The position numbers were made by a program, and so were the translations under genes. A stretch of 64,000 bases of DNA, taken from Dehalococcoidia bacterium (GTDB lineage: Bacteria; Chloroflexota; Dehalococcoidia; SpSt-223). The notes under the pieces are model-generated. The model saw nothing but the letters and a program-made list of their open reading frames with translations, did no database searches and had not been told where the DNA came from. This document shows, in pieces, positions 37,926-46,338 of this stretch. Within the stretch, counting starts at the first letter, position 1; each line of letters begins with the position of its first letter. The DNA lies in assembly GCA_026003895.1 (NCBI GenBank), contig BPIC01000001.1:372001-436000 (forward strand), read 5' to 3'.

Positions 37926-38140
37926 TCCCGAATCGTTCAGGGTCTAGCTGGCCTCGCGATGAAGGGAAGCGGCTTCCGCATCATCGGCGACATCAGCGTC
38001 GGCAGTGTCGGCGCGGTGATTGGCGGCTTGGTGTTCGGGCTGGTCTTTCCGGGCACGACGGCTGGCTTGCTCGGGCGTAGCGTCGTCGCCTTTCTGGGCG
38101 CGGTGCTGCTGATTGCGCTAGTCCACGCGCTCCTGCCGCG
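37926..38140 (+). pseudogene. Remnant of a GlsB/YeaQ/YmgE-type stress membrane protein
   Basis: The frame reads IVQGLAGLAMKGSGFRIIGD, then GSVGAVIGGLVFGLVF and VVAFLGAVLLIALVHALLP, the hallmark two-helix Gly-rich pattern of GlsB-family proteins (normally about 80-90 residues). The first helix is truncated with no start codon in place, and the normal stop after the last helix is missing, so the frame runs on to 38411 as nonsense. No ribosome binding site at the ATG at 37959. Confidence 0.5.
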
Positions 38141-38210
38141 GCGGGCCGTGATCGACCCAACCAGTTTTCATCGAGGGCCGTCCGTGCTGCGAAGGAGCAG
38201 CCCGAACGTT

Positions 38211-38238
38211 TTGATTCCCGGCCGGCCCGGCGTACACT
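38211..38238 (+). promoter_or_regulatory. Promoter of the flavoprotein gene group
   Basis: TTGATT (38211-38216), 16 bases, TACACT (38233-38238), 24 bases before the ATG at 38263 with AGGAGGGG between. It probably drives the rightward genes from 38263 onward. Confidence 0.5.
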
Positions 38239-38262
38239 CGCCGCTGAGAGAAGGAGGGGTGA

Positions 38263-39666
38263 ATGGACCTGTCACCGGTCGTCCCGTTGAAGAGCGTGTC
38301 GCGTTGGGATATCGAGGCCGACGTGGTGGTTGTGGGAGCGGGCGGCTGCGGAGTGACGGCCGCCCTCGCAGCTGGCGAGCGTGGCGCGTCCGTCCTCCTG
38401 ATCGATCGTGACCATCGGCCGGTGGCGAACACGGCGCGCAGCGGCGGGATGATTCCGGCGGCCGGAACACGGCTCCAGCGCGCTGCTGGCATCGAGGAGA
38501 CGCCCGAGCACTTTGCGGAGAACATCCTCGCGAAGAACCACGGACAATCGGACCCGGAGCAGACGTTGCACCTCGCGCGCACGGCAACGACGCTGGTAGA
38601 TTGGCTGATCGACCGGCATCATCTGCGGCTCGAGCTGGCGACGGATTTCCTCTACCCTGCCCACACCGAGTATCGGATGCATTGTCCGCCCGAACGGACG
38701 GGGGCGGCGCTGCTGGCCGATCTGAAGCGGGCGGCGCGCGAGGTGCCGACCATCCAGTACGTGCCGGATGTCCTAGCAGAGAACCTGATTGCCGACGAGC
38801 AGGGCGCGGTCGTTGGAGTGGTGGTGAATAGCGGCGCGCGCGAGTTGGTGAGGGCGAGAAACGTGATTCTCGCCTGTAACGGGTTTGGCGGAAACCGCGA
38901 GATGGTGCGGGAGTTCTGTCCGGAGGCGGCGACGGCGCTTTACTTCGGCGGGCCTGGCTCGACGGGAGAAGGGATCCGCTGGGGGATGGCGCTGGGCGCG
39001 GCGGTGGAGTTCATGGACTCCTATCAACTGCATGCGACGATCGCCCAGCCGGGCGAGATCCTTGTTTCCTACTCGATCACGATGGAAGGCGGCTTTCACG
39101 TCAACGCGCAGGGCGAGCGTTTCGCCGACGAAACCCGTGGCTATTCGGAGCATGCGCTCGATGTGCTGGCGCAGCCGGGCGGCACGGCCGTGGTGGTGTA
39201 TGACGAGCGCATCCATCGGCTTGGCCTGACGTTCCCGGACTACGTGGCGTGTGTTGAGGCACGATTGGTGAGGCAGGCGCCGACGATCGAAGAGCTCGGC
39301 GCGGCGTTCCGGATCGACGGGGCGGCGCTGGCGCGGACGCTCGAGGAGTATCGGGTGGCCCGGACGGCGGGCGTGGACCGGTTTGGGCGACGGACGTTTG
39401 CCGATTTGCGCCCGCCGTTCTATGGCATCCGGGTGACAGGGGCATTGCTCCACACGCAGGGCGGGCTGGTGGTCGACCGTCATGCGCGGGTGCTGCGCAC
39501 GGACGGCACACCGATCCCGAATCTGTATGCCGGTGGTGGGGTGGCAGCGGGAATCTCGGGGCACGGTGCGGGCGGCTACCTCTCGGGCAACGGGCTGTTG
39601 ACGGCGCTCGGCTACGGCTTTCTCGCGGGGCGGCACGCTGCGGCCTCGCTCGGCTTGCCAGGATAA
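38263..39666 (+). CDS. FAD-dependent oxidoreductase of the fumarate reductase/ketosteroid dehydrogenase flavoprotein family
   Basis: A 467-residue flavoprotein. The FAD dinucleotide site is DVVVVGAGGCGVTAALAAGE (about residues 20-39), followed by NTARSGGMIPAAGT, a substrate-cap region, and the C-terminal second FAD contact NLYAGGGVAAGISGHGAGGY. Such FAD_binding_2 enzymes reduce or dehydrogenate carbon-carbon bonds of carboxylic acids or steroids. Strong ribosome binding site. Followed after 10 bases by the MmgE/PrpD gene, suggesting a small operon degrading a carboxylate. Confidence 0.9.
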   Translation: MDLSPVVPLKSVSRWDIEADVVVVGAGGCGVTAALAAGERGASVLLIDRDHRPVANTARSGGMIPAAGTRLQRAAGIEETPEHFAENILAKNHGQSDPEQTLHLARTATTLVDWLIDRHHLRLELATDFLYPAHTEYRMHCPPERTGAALLADLKRAAREVPTIQYVPDVLAENLIADEQGAVVGVVVNSGARELVRARNVILACNGFGGNREMVREFCPEAATALYFGGPGSTGEGIRWGMALGAAVEFMDSYQLHATIAQPGEILVSYSITMEGGFHVNAQGERFADETRGYSEHALDVLAQPGGTAVVVYDERIHRLGLTFPDYVACVEARLVRQAPTIEELGAAFRIDGAALARTLEEYRVARTAGVDRFGRRTFADLRPPFYGIRVTGALLHTQGGLVVDRHARVLRTDGTPIPNLYAGGGVAAGISGHGAGGYLSGNGLLTALGYGFLAGRHAAASLGLPG

Positions 39667-39676
39667 CGAGGGCGGG

Positions 39677-40996
39677 ATGGATGAGCTAGGGATTCTCGCG
39701 GGCTTCGCTGCTGATCTGCGGTTGGAGAGCGTCCCCGGGCGGGTGTTGGATCAGGCGAAGCGGGTGCTGCTCGACACGGTGGGGGCGGCGCTCGGTGGGA
39801 GCGGGGAGCCTGAGCTGCGCGTCTTGCAGGCGGAGCTGGCGACGGGCGGACCGGCGACGGTGATCGGCTCGGCGGCGCGGGCAAACGTGCCGGTGGCGGC
39901 GCTGTTGAACGCGATGGCGGCCTGCTGGTACGAGCTGGATGAAGGGAACCGCTTCGCCAAGGGCCACCCGGGCATTCATGTCGTCCCGGTGGTGCTGGCG
40001 ATGGGTGAGGAGCGGGATTGCTCGGGGGCGGCGGCGCTCGAGGCGCTGATTGCGGGATACGAGGTGGCGTCGCGGGTCGGACGCGCTGGTCAGTTGCGGC
40101 CGGAGTTGCATCCGCACGGCACGTGGGGTGCGCTCGGCGCGGCAGTGGCGGCGGCGAAGCTGAGCGGGGCGGATGCTGCGACACTGGCGCGGGCGATCGA
40201 GATTGCGGCGTCGATTCCCATTGCGCCGCCGACGGCGGCTGGTCTGGAAGGGGCGACGGTGCGGAATGCGAACGCTGGGGTCGCCTGCCAGCACGGCCTG
40301 CTAGCCGTGGCGCTAGCACGAGCGGGCGTGACAGCTCCCCGAGAGGCGACGGCGCGGTGCTTTGGCGCGATCCTCGGCGTTGGGTGGGATGCCTCGGCGC
40401 TCACCGACGCGCTCGGTGAACGCTACGAGCTCGAAACGAGTTACTTCAAGCCCTACCCAGCGTGCCGACACACGCACGGGGCGCTCGATTTGCTCGTGGC
40501 GCTGCGGGCGCGCGAACCGTTCGAGGCAGCGGCGGTCGAAGCGATCGAGGTGGCGACGTACGGGCAGGCGGCGGTGTTCACCACGCCGGTCGCGGAGACG
40601 CCGCTCGCAGCGCGCTTTTCGACGCCGACCCTTCTCGCGCTGTCGCTGCTTGGCCGCGACCTTCGGCGGATCGATGGCGAGACGCTGCGTGACGAGACCG
40701 TCCGTTCTCTGGCGGGCCGGATTCGGCTGACGGTGGACCCGGCGCTGGACGCGCGGTATCCCCAGCTGCGGCCGACGCGGCTGACGGTCCGGCTGCGTGA
40801 CGGACGGACGATGACCGCCGAGGCGGACGCCGCGCTCGGTGACCCCGAATGCCCCCTCTCGGACGACGATCTTGACGCGAAATTTCTTGAGTTGGCGTCG
40901 CCGCTCGGCGAGGAGCGCGCCCGCGTGGCGCTGGCGGCACTGCGCCGCGTTGAGGCCGGACGATTGCGTGAGGCGACGGAGTGGCTTGCTCCCTGA
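39677..40996 (+). CDS. MmgE/PrpD family protein
   Basis: A 439-residue member of the MmgE/PrpD fold (2-methylcitrate dehydratase, cis-aconitate decarboxylase, iminodisuccinate epimerase relatives). Visible: LLDTVGAALGG near residue 30, the YELDEGNRFAKGHPG loop (residues 85-100, active-site region), GYEVASRVGRAG, and the YFKPYPACRHTH motif with conserved Lys and Cys-Arg-His. No metal is needed. ATG after GAGGGCGG, 10 bases from the flavoprotein stop. The exact dicarboxylate or tricarboxylate substrate is unknown. Confidence 0.9.
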   Translation: MDELGILAGFAADLRLESVPGRVLDQAKRVLLDTVGAALGGSGEPELRVLQAELATGGPATVIGSAARANVPVAALLNAMAACWYELDEGNRFAKGHPGIHVVPVVLAMGEERDCSGAAALEALIAGYEVASRVGRAGQLRPELHPHGTWGALGAAVAAAKLSGADAATLARAIEIAASIPIAPPTAAGLEGATVRNANAGVACQHGLLAVALARAGVTAPREATARCFGAILGVGWDASALTDALGERYELETSYFKPYPACRHTHGALDLLVALRAREPFEAAAVEAIEVATYGQAAVFTTPVAETPLAARFSTPTLLALSLLGRDLRRIDGETLRDETVRSLAGRIRLTVDPALDARYPQLRPTRLTVRLRDGRTMTAEADAALGDPECPLSDDDLDAKFLELASPLGEERARVALAALRRVEAGRLREATEWLAP

Positions 40997-41014
40997 TGGC
41001 GGCACGGGATTCGG

Positions 41015-41020
41015 TATACT
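41015..41020 (+). promoter_or_regulatory. Possible -10 element before the PPOX gene
   Basis: TATACT 40 bases before the ATG at 41060, without a clear -35. One of several TAnACT elements in the window. Confidence 0.3.
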
Positions 41021-41059
41021 GCGCTGGCCGGCGCGAGCCGAGCAGGATGGGAGCGCGGA

Positions 41060-41596
41060 ATGACAAACCCGGCAGACCGGCCACGCTTGACACGGGCGAA
41101 GGTGATCGAGCTCGAGGCGGAGGCGACCCCCGAAGAGGCGGAGCGCGTCCGCGAGGATGTCAAAGCGTTCATCCAAGGCCGAAGTGGACCGATGTTCGCC
41201 TTTTTGACGACGCTGCGGAAGGACGGCCGGCCACACACGCGTCCGGTTGCGACGTTCGTCGAAGGGTGGACCGTCGGAACGATCAGCCAAGATCTTCACC
41301 TCAAGAACCAGCATATTCGGAACAACCCGATCGTCGGCTATCTCTGGGTTGATCAGTGCCCGGCGGCGGGTGTGCGGCCGCGCAGTGTTTGGATGCAGGG
41401 GGTCTGCGAGATCGTCGAGGATGAGGCGGCGATCGCAGACTTCTACCGGCGGCGAGAAGCGGCGACCGGTAAGCCGGATTCGCACGCCGACGAGGACTGG
41501 AAACGGCTGTTGCTGCGAACCACGCCGCAGTTGGTGCGCGCCGAGGGATTTCTCGGCCAGTTGAAGCCGGCGCTCTATCGTGATTTCAGCCGCTAG
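41060..41596 (+). CDS. Pyridoxamine 5'-phosphate oxidase-like FMN/F420-binding protein
   Basis: A 178-residue split-barrel flavoprotein: FLTTLRKDGRPHTRPVATFV (about residues 48-67) and RPRSVWMQGVCEIVED are the cofactor-binding strands; N- and C-terminal helices frame the barrel. Unlike the gene at 23869 it has a long helical N-terminus. GGGAGCGCGG before the ATG. It is followed after 18 bases by hyuB, so it may share the catabolic transcript. Confidence 0.85.
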   Translation: MTNPADRPRLTRAKVIELEAEATPEEAERVREDVKAFIQGRSGPMFAFLTTLRKDGRPHTRPVATFVEGWTVGTISQDLHLKNQHIRNNPIVGYLWVDQCPAAGVRPRSVWMQGVCEIVEDEAAIADFYRRREAATGKPDSHADEDWKRLLLRTTPQLVRAEGFLGQLKPALYRDFSR

Positions 41597-41614
41597 CGCC
41601 GTCGGGAAATCGCG

Positions 41615-43462
41615 ATGGTGGAGCGTGAGTCCGTGACCGTCGCCGTCGACCCGATTGTGGTGGAACTGGTGCAAGGGACGGTGGAGAGTGCGCGGCGGGA
41701 GATGGAGCAGCAGATTGAGCGCACGGCCCGCTCGATCATCATCCGGGAGCGGCGCGACTACCGGGCGGCGGTCTTCGACCGGCACGGCAACAACGTCTCC
41801 TCGGCCTCCTCGGCGGCCTTTGTTGACCCGATTACCCAAACCTTCGCGCCGGAGGACATCCACGAGGGCGATGTCTTTCTCTGGAACCATCCCTTCCGCT
41901 CGGCGGGCGGGATCACCCACCTACCCGATCTCTGTCTCACCCAGCCGGTGTTCTGGCAGGGGGAATTGGAGGGCTACGTCCAAGCGTTTGGCCATGTGTT
42001 GGACATTGGCGGGCTGACCCCCGGAAGCATTGCCATTGAGGCGACCGAGGTGTTCCAAGAGGGGCTGCTCATCCCGCCGGTGAAGCTGTATGCGGGTGGG
42101 GTACGCAACGAGGCGCTGGTTGCGACCATTCTGGCGAATACCCGCTTTCCTGAGGAGTTGCGGGGGGACCTCGATGCGGAAGCGCTAGCCTTGCGGGTCG
42201 GGGTGCGGCGGCTGAGCGAGCTGCTAGCGCGGGTGGGGCGCGAGACGGTGCGGGCGGCGTTTGAGGCGTGCTTGGAGCGTTGTGCGCTGGCGCTGCGGGA
42301 GCGGGTGGTAGCGCGGATTCCGGAGGGGACGGCGGCGTTCGAGGATTTTGTGGAGTTGAATGGGGCGGCGCCGGCGGAGGAGCGGCGGTTCATCCGGTTG
42401 CGGGTTGCGCTGCGGCGGGAGGGGGCGCGGCTGGTGTTTGACTTTCGGGGGACGGACCGGCAAGCGCAAGCGGCGATCAACATTGCGGGGACGCCGAAGT
42501 ACTATGCGAAGTACTTGATGAGCATCTTCCGGCCGCTGGTGGGGGAGGTGATCCTGAACAGTGGGGCGCTGCGGGTGCTGGAGGTGGAGTTGGAGGAGGG
42601 AAGCGTCCTGCAGGCCCGGCCACCTGCCGCGTCCGCCTATCGCGCCGTCACCTTATTTCGTGTGCCGGACATCGCGATGGGGGCGCTCGCGAAGGCGCTT
42701 GGGGGATGGGGCGCCGCTGGGGCAGACACGCGCAATCCGTGGCGCTATAGCGGCAGTTATGAAGGAAGGCGCTTTCTGGTCCACGACGGCGTTGGGGCTG
42801 GTGGTGGCGGCCGAGCTCTCGGAGACGGACCGGATGCCGTCCACGGCGGAGTGGGCAGCACGAGTGTTCCGGTCGAATTCCTCGAGGCTACCTATCCCGT
42901 GCGTGTGGAACGCTACGGGCTGGCACAGGATTCCGGTGGTCCTGGCAAGCATCGCGGTGGCCATGGCATTCACAAAGAGGTGCGGCTGCTCGCGCCAGGA
43001 AGCCTTTGGATTTTCGGTGACCGGATGGCGCTCCAACCGTGGGGGATTGGCGGGGGACGCGCCGGTGCCGGTGCTCGCTTTGTCATCAACCCTCACACTG
43101 CCGCCGAGCAGGTAGTCGACTACAAGGCGACCGACCTTCGGGTCGAAGCGGGCGACCTCCTGTCGATCCAAACACCTGGCGGTGGTGGCTGGGGCGATCC
43201 GCTGGAGCGCGATCCCGAGGCGGTTGCCCGTGACGTCGCCGACGGGTCGGTCTCGGAGACCGCTGCCTTCGAGCAGTACGGTGTTGTGCTTGTCGATGGG
43301 GCGGTTGACGTGGCGGCGACGTCAGCGCGGCGAGCGGCGCTTGCCGCTGCGCGTGGCCCGCTGCAGATGGTGGACCGCGGCGAGCGCTTCCGCGCCTTGG
43401 CCGCCCGTGGCGAGATCACACTTACCACCCGCGACGACGAGCCCGAGGTAACCAACGGATGA
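41615..43462 (+). CDS. hyuB: Hydantoinase B/oxoprolinase family protein, copy 1
   Basis: A 615-residue HyuB subunit, which with HyuA forms an ATP-dependent ring-opening amidohydrolase (N-methylhydantoinase, 5-oxoprolinase, or acetophenone carboxylase relatives). Landmarks: DPIVVELVQGTVESARREM at the start, SSASSAAFVDPITQ, WNHPFRSAGGITHLPDL, and the Gly-rich C-terminal TPGGGGWGDP. ATG at 41615. The stop overlaps hyuA by four bases. Codons from 41641 to 42624 are nearly identical, in inverted orientation, to the second hyuB, and two 71-bp blocks near the 3' end are also identical while the rest has diverged. Confidence 0.92.
   Translation: MVERESVTVAVDPIVVELVQGTVESARREMEQQIERTARSIIIRERRDYRAAVFDRHGNNVSSASSAAFVDPITQTFAPEDIHEGDVFLWNHPFRSAGGITHLPDLCLTQPVFWQGELEGYVQAFGHVLDIGGLTPGSIAIEATEVFQEGLLIPPVKLYAGGVRNEALVATILANTRFPEELRGDLDAEALALRVGVRRLSELLARVGRETVRAAFEACLERCALALRERVVARIPEGTAAFEDFVELNGAAPAEERRFIRLRVALRREGARLVFDFRGTDRQAQAAINIAGTPKYYAKYLMSIFRPLVGEVILNSGALRVLEVELEEGSVLQARPPAASAYRAVTLFRVPDIAMGALAKALGGWGAAGADTRNPWRYSGSYEGRRFLVHDGVGAGGGGRALGDGPDAVHGGVGSTSVPVEFLEATYPVRVERYGLAQDSGGPGKHRGGHGIHKEVRLLAPGSLWIFGDRMALQPWGIGGGRAGAGARFVINPHTAAEQVVDYKATDLRVEAGDLLSIQTPGGGGWGDPLERDPEAVARDVADGSVSETAAFEQYGVVLVDGAVDVAATSARRAALAAARGPLQMVDRGERFRALAARGEITLTTRDDEPEVTNG
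41641..42624 (+). repeat. hyuB: Inverted repeat, left arm (5' part of hyuB copy 1)
   Basis: 984 bases that match the reverse complement of 47180-48163; positions pair so that coordinates sum to 89804. I could find only two mismatches (near 41826 and 41966). Identity begins and ends abruptly at 41641 and 42624. The arms enclose about 4.55 kb containing the 3' parts of both hyuB genes, hyuA and the creatininase gene. Confidence 0.9.
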
Positions 43463-45525
43463 CCCGCTATCGCGTAGGAGTGGATACTGGCGGCACGTTC
43501 ACCGACCTGTTGGCGATTGGCGACGACGGCTCGGAGCTAGTCGTGAAGGTCCCCTCCACGCCGAGCGAGCCGGCGCGTTCGCTGCTGAACGCCTTGCAGA
43601 CGCTTGCCGAGACCCATGGCGTCGACCTCGGCGCGATTGATCTCGTGCTGCATGGCACAACGGTCGGGATCAATGCGCTGCTTCAGCGGCGGTATCCGCC
43701 GGCAGGCCTGATCACGACCGAGGGCTTCCGGGACATCCTCGAAATCGCACGCCAGACCATCCCCGGTGAGCGCGGCGCGATTTATGTTTGGGTGAAGCCG
43801 CCGCGCATCGTGCCGGTCTCGCGCGTCCGCGAAGTGGGAGGACGGCTCGATGCGCGGGGCAACGAGATTCGGCCGCTGGACGAAGCGGCGCTGCGCTCTC
43901 ACGCGCGTGAGTATCGCGCGATGGGCATCAAGCACATCGCGGTGTCGTTCATCAACAGCTACGTCAATCCGGTGCACGAGCGCCGTGCCCGCGAGGTGTT
44001 GCTGGACGAGTATCCCGAATGCTCGGTGGTCATTTCGACCGACACGCTGCCTGAGTTCCGGGAATATGAGCGGACGGTCGCGACCGTCATGAACACGATC
44101 TTGACGCCGGTGGTCGCGGAATACGTCCGGGCGATCCAGCGCGGACTGCAGGAGCATGGCGTCCGCGCCCCGCTGTTGATCATGAAGTCGAGCGGTGGCG
44201 TGACGACAGGGGAACGAGCGGCGGTTTCCCCGGTCCAAACGGCCCTTTCGGGTCCGGTGGCGGCGGTGCTCGGCCTCGCCTGGGTCGGTGCGCAGGCAGG
44301 CCGCGAGGATGTGATCACGTTCGACATGGGCGGAACGAGCACCGACGTTGCGCTCGTTGAGGGAAGCCAGCCGGCGGTGGTGCAGGAAGCGATGATAGAT
44401 GTCTACCCGCTTCGAGTGCCGACACTCGATGTGGTATCGGTGGGCGCGGGCGGTGGATCCATTGCCCGGACTGGGCCAGGCGGGTCGGTGCGCGTCGGAC
44501 CAGAGAGCGCAGGGGCGATCCCGGGTCCCGCCTGCTATGGCGCCGGTGGAGAAGAGGCGACGATCACTGACGCGAACGTCTTCCTCGGCCGGCTGGGAAC
44601 GCGTCTCGCCGGCGGCACGGTGAAGCTCGATCCCGAGCGAGCCGCGGCGGTGGTGCGGCGGTTCGCCGATCAGCTTGGCGTGTCGCCGGAACGCGCAGCG
44701 GCTGGCATTCTCGAAATCGCGAACTTCAACATGGCCGACGCCATTCGACAGGTGTCGATTGCGCGGGGGCGGGATCCGCGCCGTTTTGCGCTGATCGCTG
44801 GTGGCGGCGCTGGGCCGCTCCACGCGGCGCGGCTGGCCGAACTGCTGGAAATCCCCGAAGTCATCATCCCCCTCACGCCCGGCGTCGGCTGCGCAGTGGG
44901 CCTGCTGGCGTCAGACGTGCAGGAGGACCTGGCCGTGACGGAGATCCAACGGGAGGAAGCCGCTGACCTCGCGGCTCTGAGTGCAAAGTTCGAACGGCTC
45001 GAGCGTGAGGTCCACCATCGCCTCGTCGCGCAAGGGTTTGCGGCCGAGGAGATTGAGCTGCGGCGGAGCGCTGACTTGCGCTATCGCGGCCAGCGAACTG
45101 AACTGACGGTCGCCGTGCCGGGCGGAACCATCGACGAGGCGGCATTCCGCGAAATGGTTCATCGCTTCCATGAGGCGTACAAGTCGAGCTTCGACTACAA
45201 CTACGAAGGCGAGCAGACGACCGAGCTTGTGACGTTGCGAGTGACGGGGGTGGTACGACTGCCGCACTCGTTGCCGGCGGCTCCGTCGTCATCCGGGGCG
45301 CTGCCGGAGGCGCGGCCCGTCGCTGCGCGTCAGGTGTACTTCGACGGCGACGGCTGGGTCACCGCATCGATCTACGAACGCGACGGGCTGGTCGCGGGCG
45401 CGTCGTTTGACGGTCCGGCAATTGTTGAGCAGTACGACACGACGACGCTCGTACCGCCTCGCCATCACGCTGTCGTCCATCCCTCGGGGAGCCTCATCAT
45501 CACGCGAACAGGAGAGCTAGTGTGA
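43459..45525 (+). CDS. hyuA: Hydantoinase A/oxoprolinase family protein
   Basis: A 688-residue HyuA subunit, the ATP-binding and phosphorylating half of the enzyme. It starts RVGVDTGGTFTDLLAI (ASKHA-like phosphate loop), with LVLHGTTVGINALLQR, FDMGGTSTDVALVEG (second phosphate loop, about residues 290-304), IPGPACYGAGG and the late FHEAYKSSFDYN segment. Overlaps hyuB (ATGA) and the creatininase gene (GTGA), so the three are translated as one unit. It may also serve the second, opposing HyuB. Confidence 0.94.
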   Translation: MTRYRVGVDTGGTFTDLLAIGDDGSELVVKVPSTPSEPARSLLNALQTLAETHGVDLGAIDLVLHGTTVGINALLQRRYPPAGLITTEGFRDILEIARQTIPGERGAIYVWVKPPRIVPVSRVREVGGRLDARGNEIRPLDEAALRSHAREYRAMGIKHIAVSFINSYVNPVHERRAREVLLDEYPECSVVISTDTLPEFREYERTVATVMNTILTPVVAEYVRAIQRGLQEHGVRAPLLIMKSSGGVTTGERAAVSPVQTALSGPVAAVLGLAWVGAQAGREDVITFDMGGTSTDVALVEGSQPAVVQEAMIDVYPLRVPTLDVVSVGAGGGSIARTGPGGSVRVGPESAGAIPGPACYGAGGEEATITDANVFLGRLGTRLAGGTVKLDPERAAAVVRRFADQLGVSPERAAAGILEIANFNMADAIRQVSIARGRDPRRFALIAGGGAGPLHAARLAELLEIPEVIIPLTPGVGCAVGLLASDVQEDLAVTEIQREEAADLAALSAKFERLEREVHHRLVAQGFAAEEIELRRSADLRYRGQRTELTVAVPGGTIDEAAFREMVHRFHEAYKSSFDYNYEGEQTTELVTLRVTGVVRLPHSLPAAPSSSGALPEARPVAARQVYFDGDGWVTASIYERDGLVAGASFDGPAIVEQYDTTTLVPPRHHAVVHPSGSLIITRTGELV

Positions 45526-46328
45526 GCGCAGTCAGCATCCCGATGATCGGGCGCGGCCCCAAGCTGTTGGAGGAGATGACCACGGCGGAAGTTGCTGAAG
45601 CGCTGCAGCGCACCGACGTAGCGATTCTCGCGACCTGCGCCATCGAGCAGCATGGAGCGCACCTGCCGCTTGGCACCGACTGGTACATTGGCGAAGAGAC
45701 GACGCGCCGGGTGATCCGGGTGCTGGCGGAGCGGGGCCATCAGGCCGTCGGGTATGCCTTTCCGCTCGGCAGGTCGGATGGCTTTCTGAACTTTCCTGGG
45801 AGCTTGACTCTCAGCAACGCAACGTTCGTTGCAGTCATGAAAGAACTCGTCGGCTGTCTCCATCACCAAGGGTTCCGGCGGTTTGTTCTCCTTTCGGGCA
45901 ACGGTGGGAACGGGACGGCGATGCTGATCGCCGGGGAGGAGATCCACCGCGAGCTTGGATGCCCGGTGATCTTTCTCGACCCACTGCCCTACCAGATCTC
46001 GTATCGGTCTGAGATCCTGAAGAACCCAGCGATCGACCATCATGGCGCGGAAGGCGAAACCTCCAAGGTGCTGGTAACGCATCCGCATCTGGTGCACCAA
46101 GAGCGGTCGACGTTCGTCGAGCCGCTGAGCGACCCGCGGCCGTACAACTTTGGTCCGGGCGTTCGTGTCTTCGCCGGTCGCTGGGAGGACTTCGCTCCCG
46201 GCGGAGTGGTGGGCGATCCGCGGCTCGGCGAAGCGGCGACAGGCGAAAAGGCATACGAACGCAACGCCGCCTGGGCGGCTGACATTATCGAAAAGGTGTT
46301 TTTCTCGGTGGGGAACAAGGCGGGGTAA
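45522..46328 (+). CDS. Creatininase family amidohydrolase
   Basis: A 268-residue creatininase-fold enzyme, a metal-dependent cyclic-amide hydrolase. The metal site is IEQHGAHLPLGTDW (Glu, His and Asp ligands, about residues 46-59), with FVLLSGNGGNGTAM and HHGAEGETS supplying later ligands. Creatininase opens creatinine to creatine; relatives act on other cyclic amides, which fits the preceding hydantoinase-type genes. GTG start inside the hyuA stop. It ends 10 bases from the convergent second hyuB. Confidence 0.9.
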   Translation: MSAVSIPMIGRGPKLLEEMTTAEVAEALQRTDVAILATCAIEQHGAHLPLGTDWYIGEETTRRVIRVLAERGHQAVGYAFPLGRSDGFLNFPGSLTLSNATFVAVMKELVGCLHHQGFRRFVLLSGNGGNGTAMLIAGEEIHRELGCPVIFLDPLPYQISYRSEILKNPAIDHHGAEGETSKVLVTHPHLVHQERSTFVEPLSDPRPYNFGPGVRVFAGRWEDFAPGGVVGDPRLGEAATGEKAYERNAAWAADIIEKVFFSVGNKAG

Positions 46329-46338
46329 GTGGCAGGCC

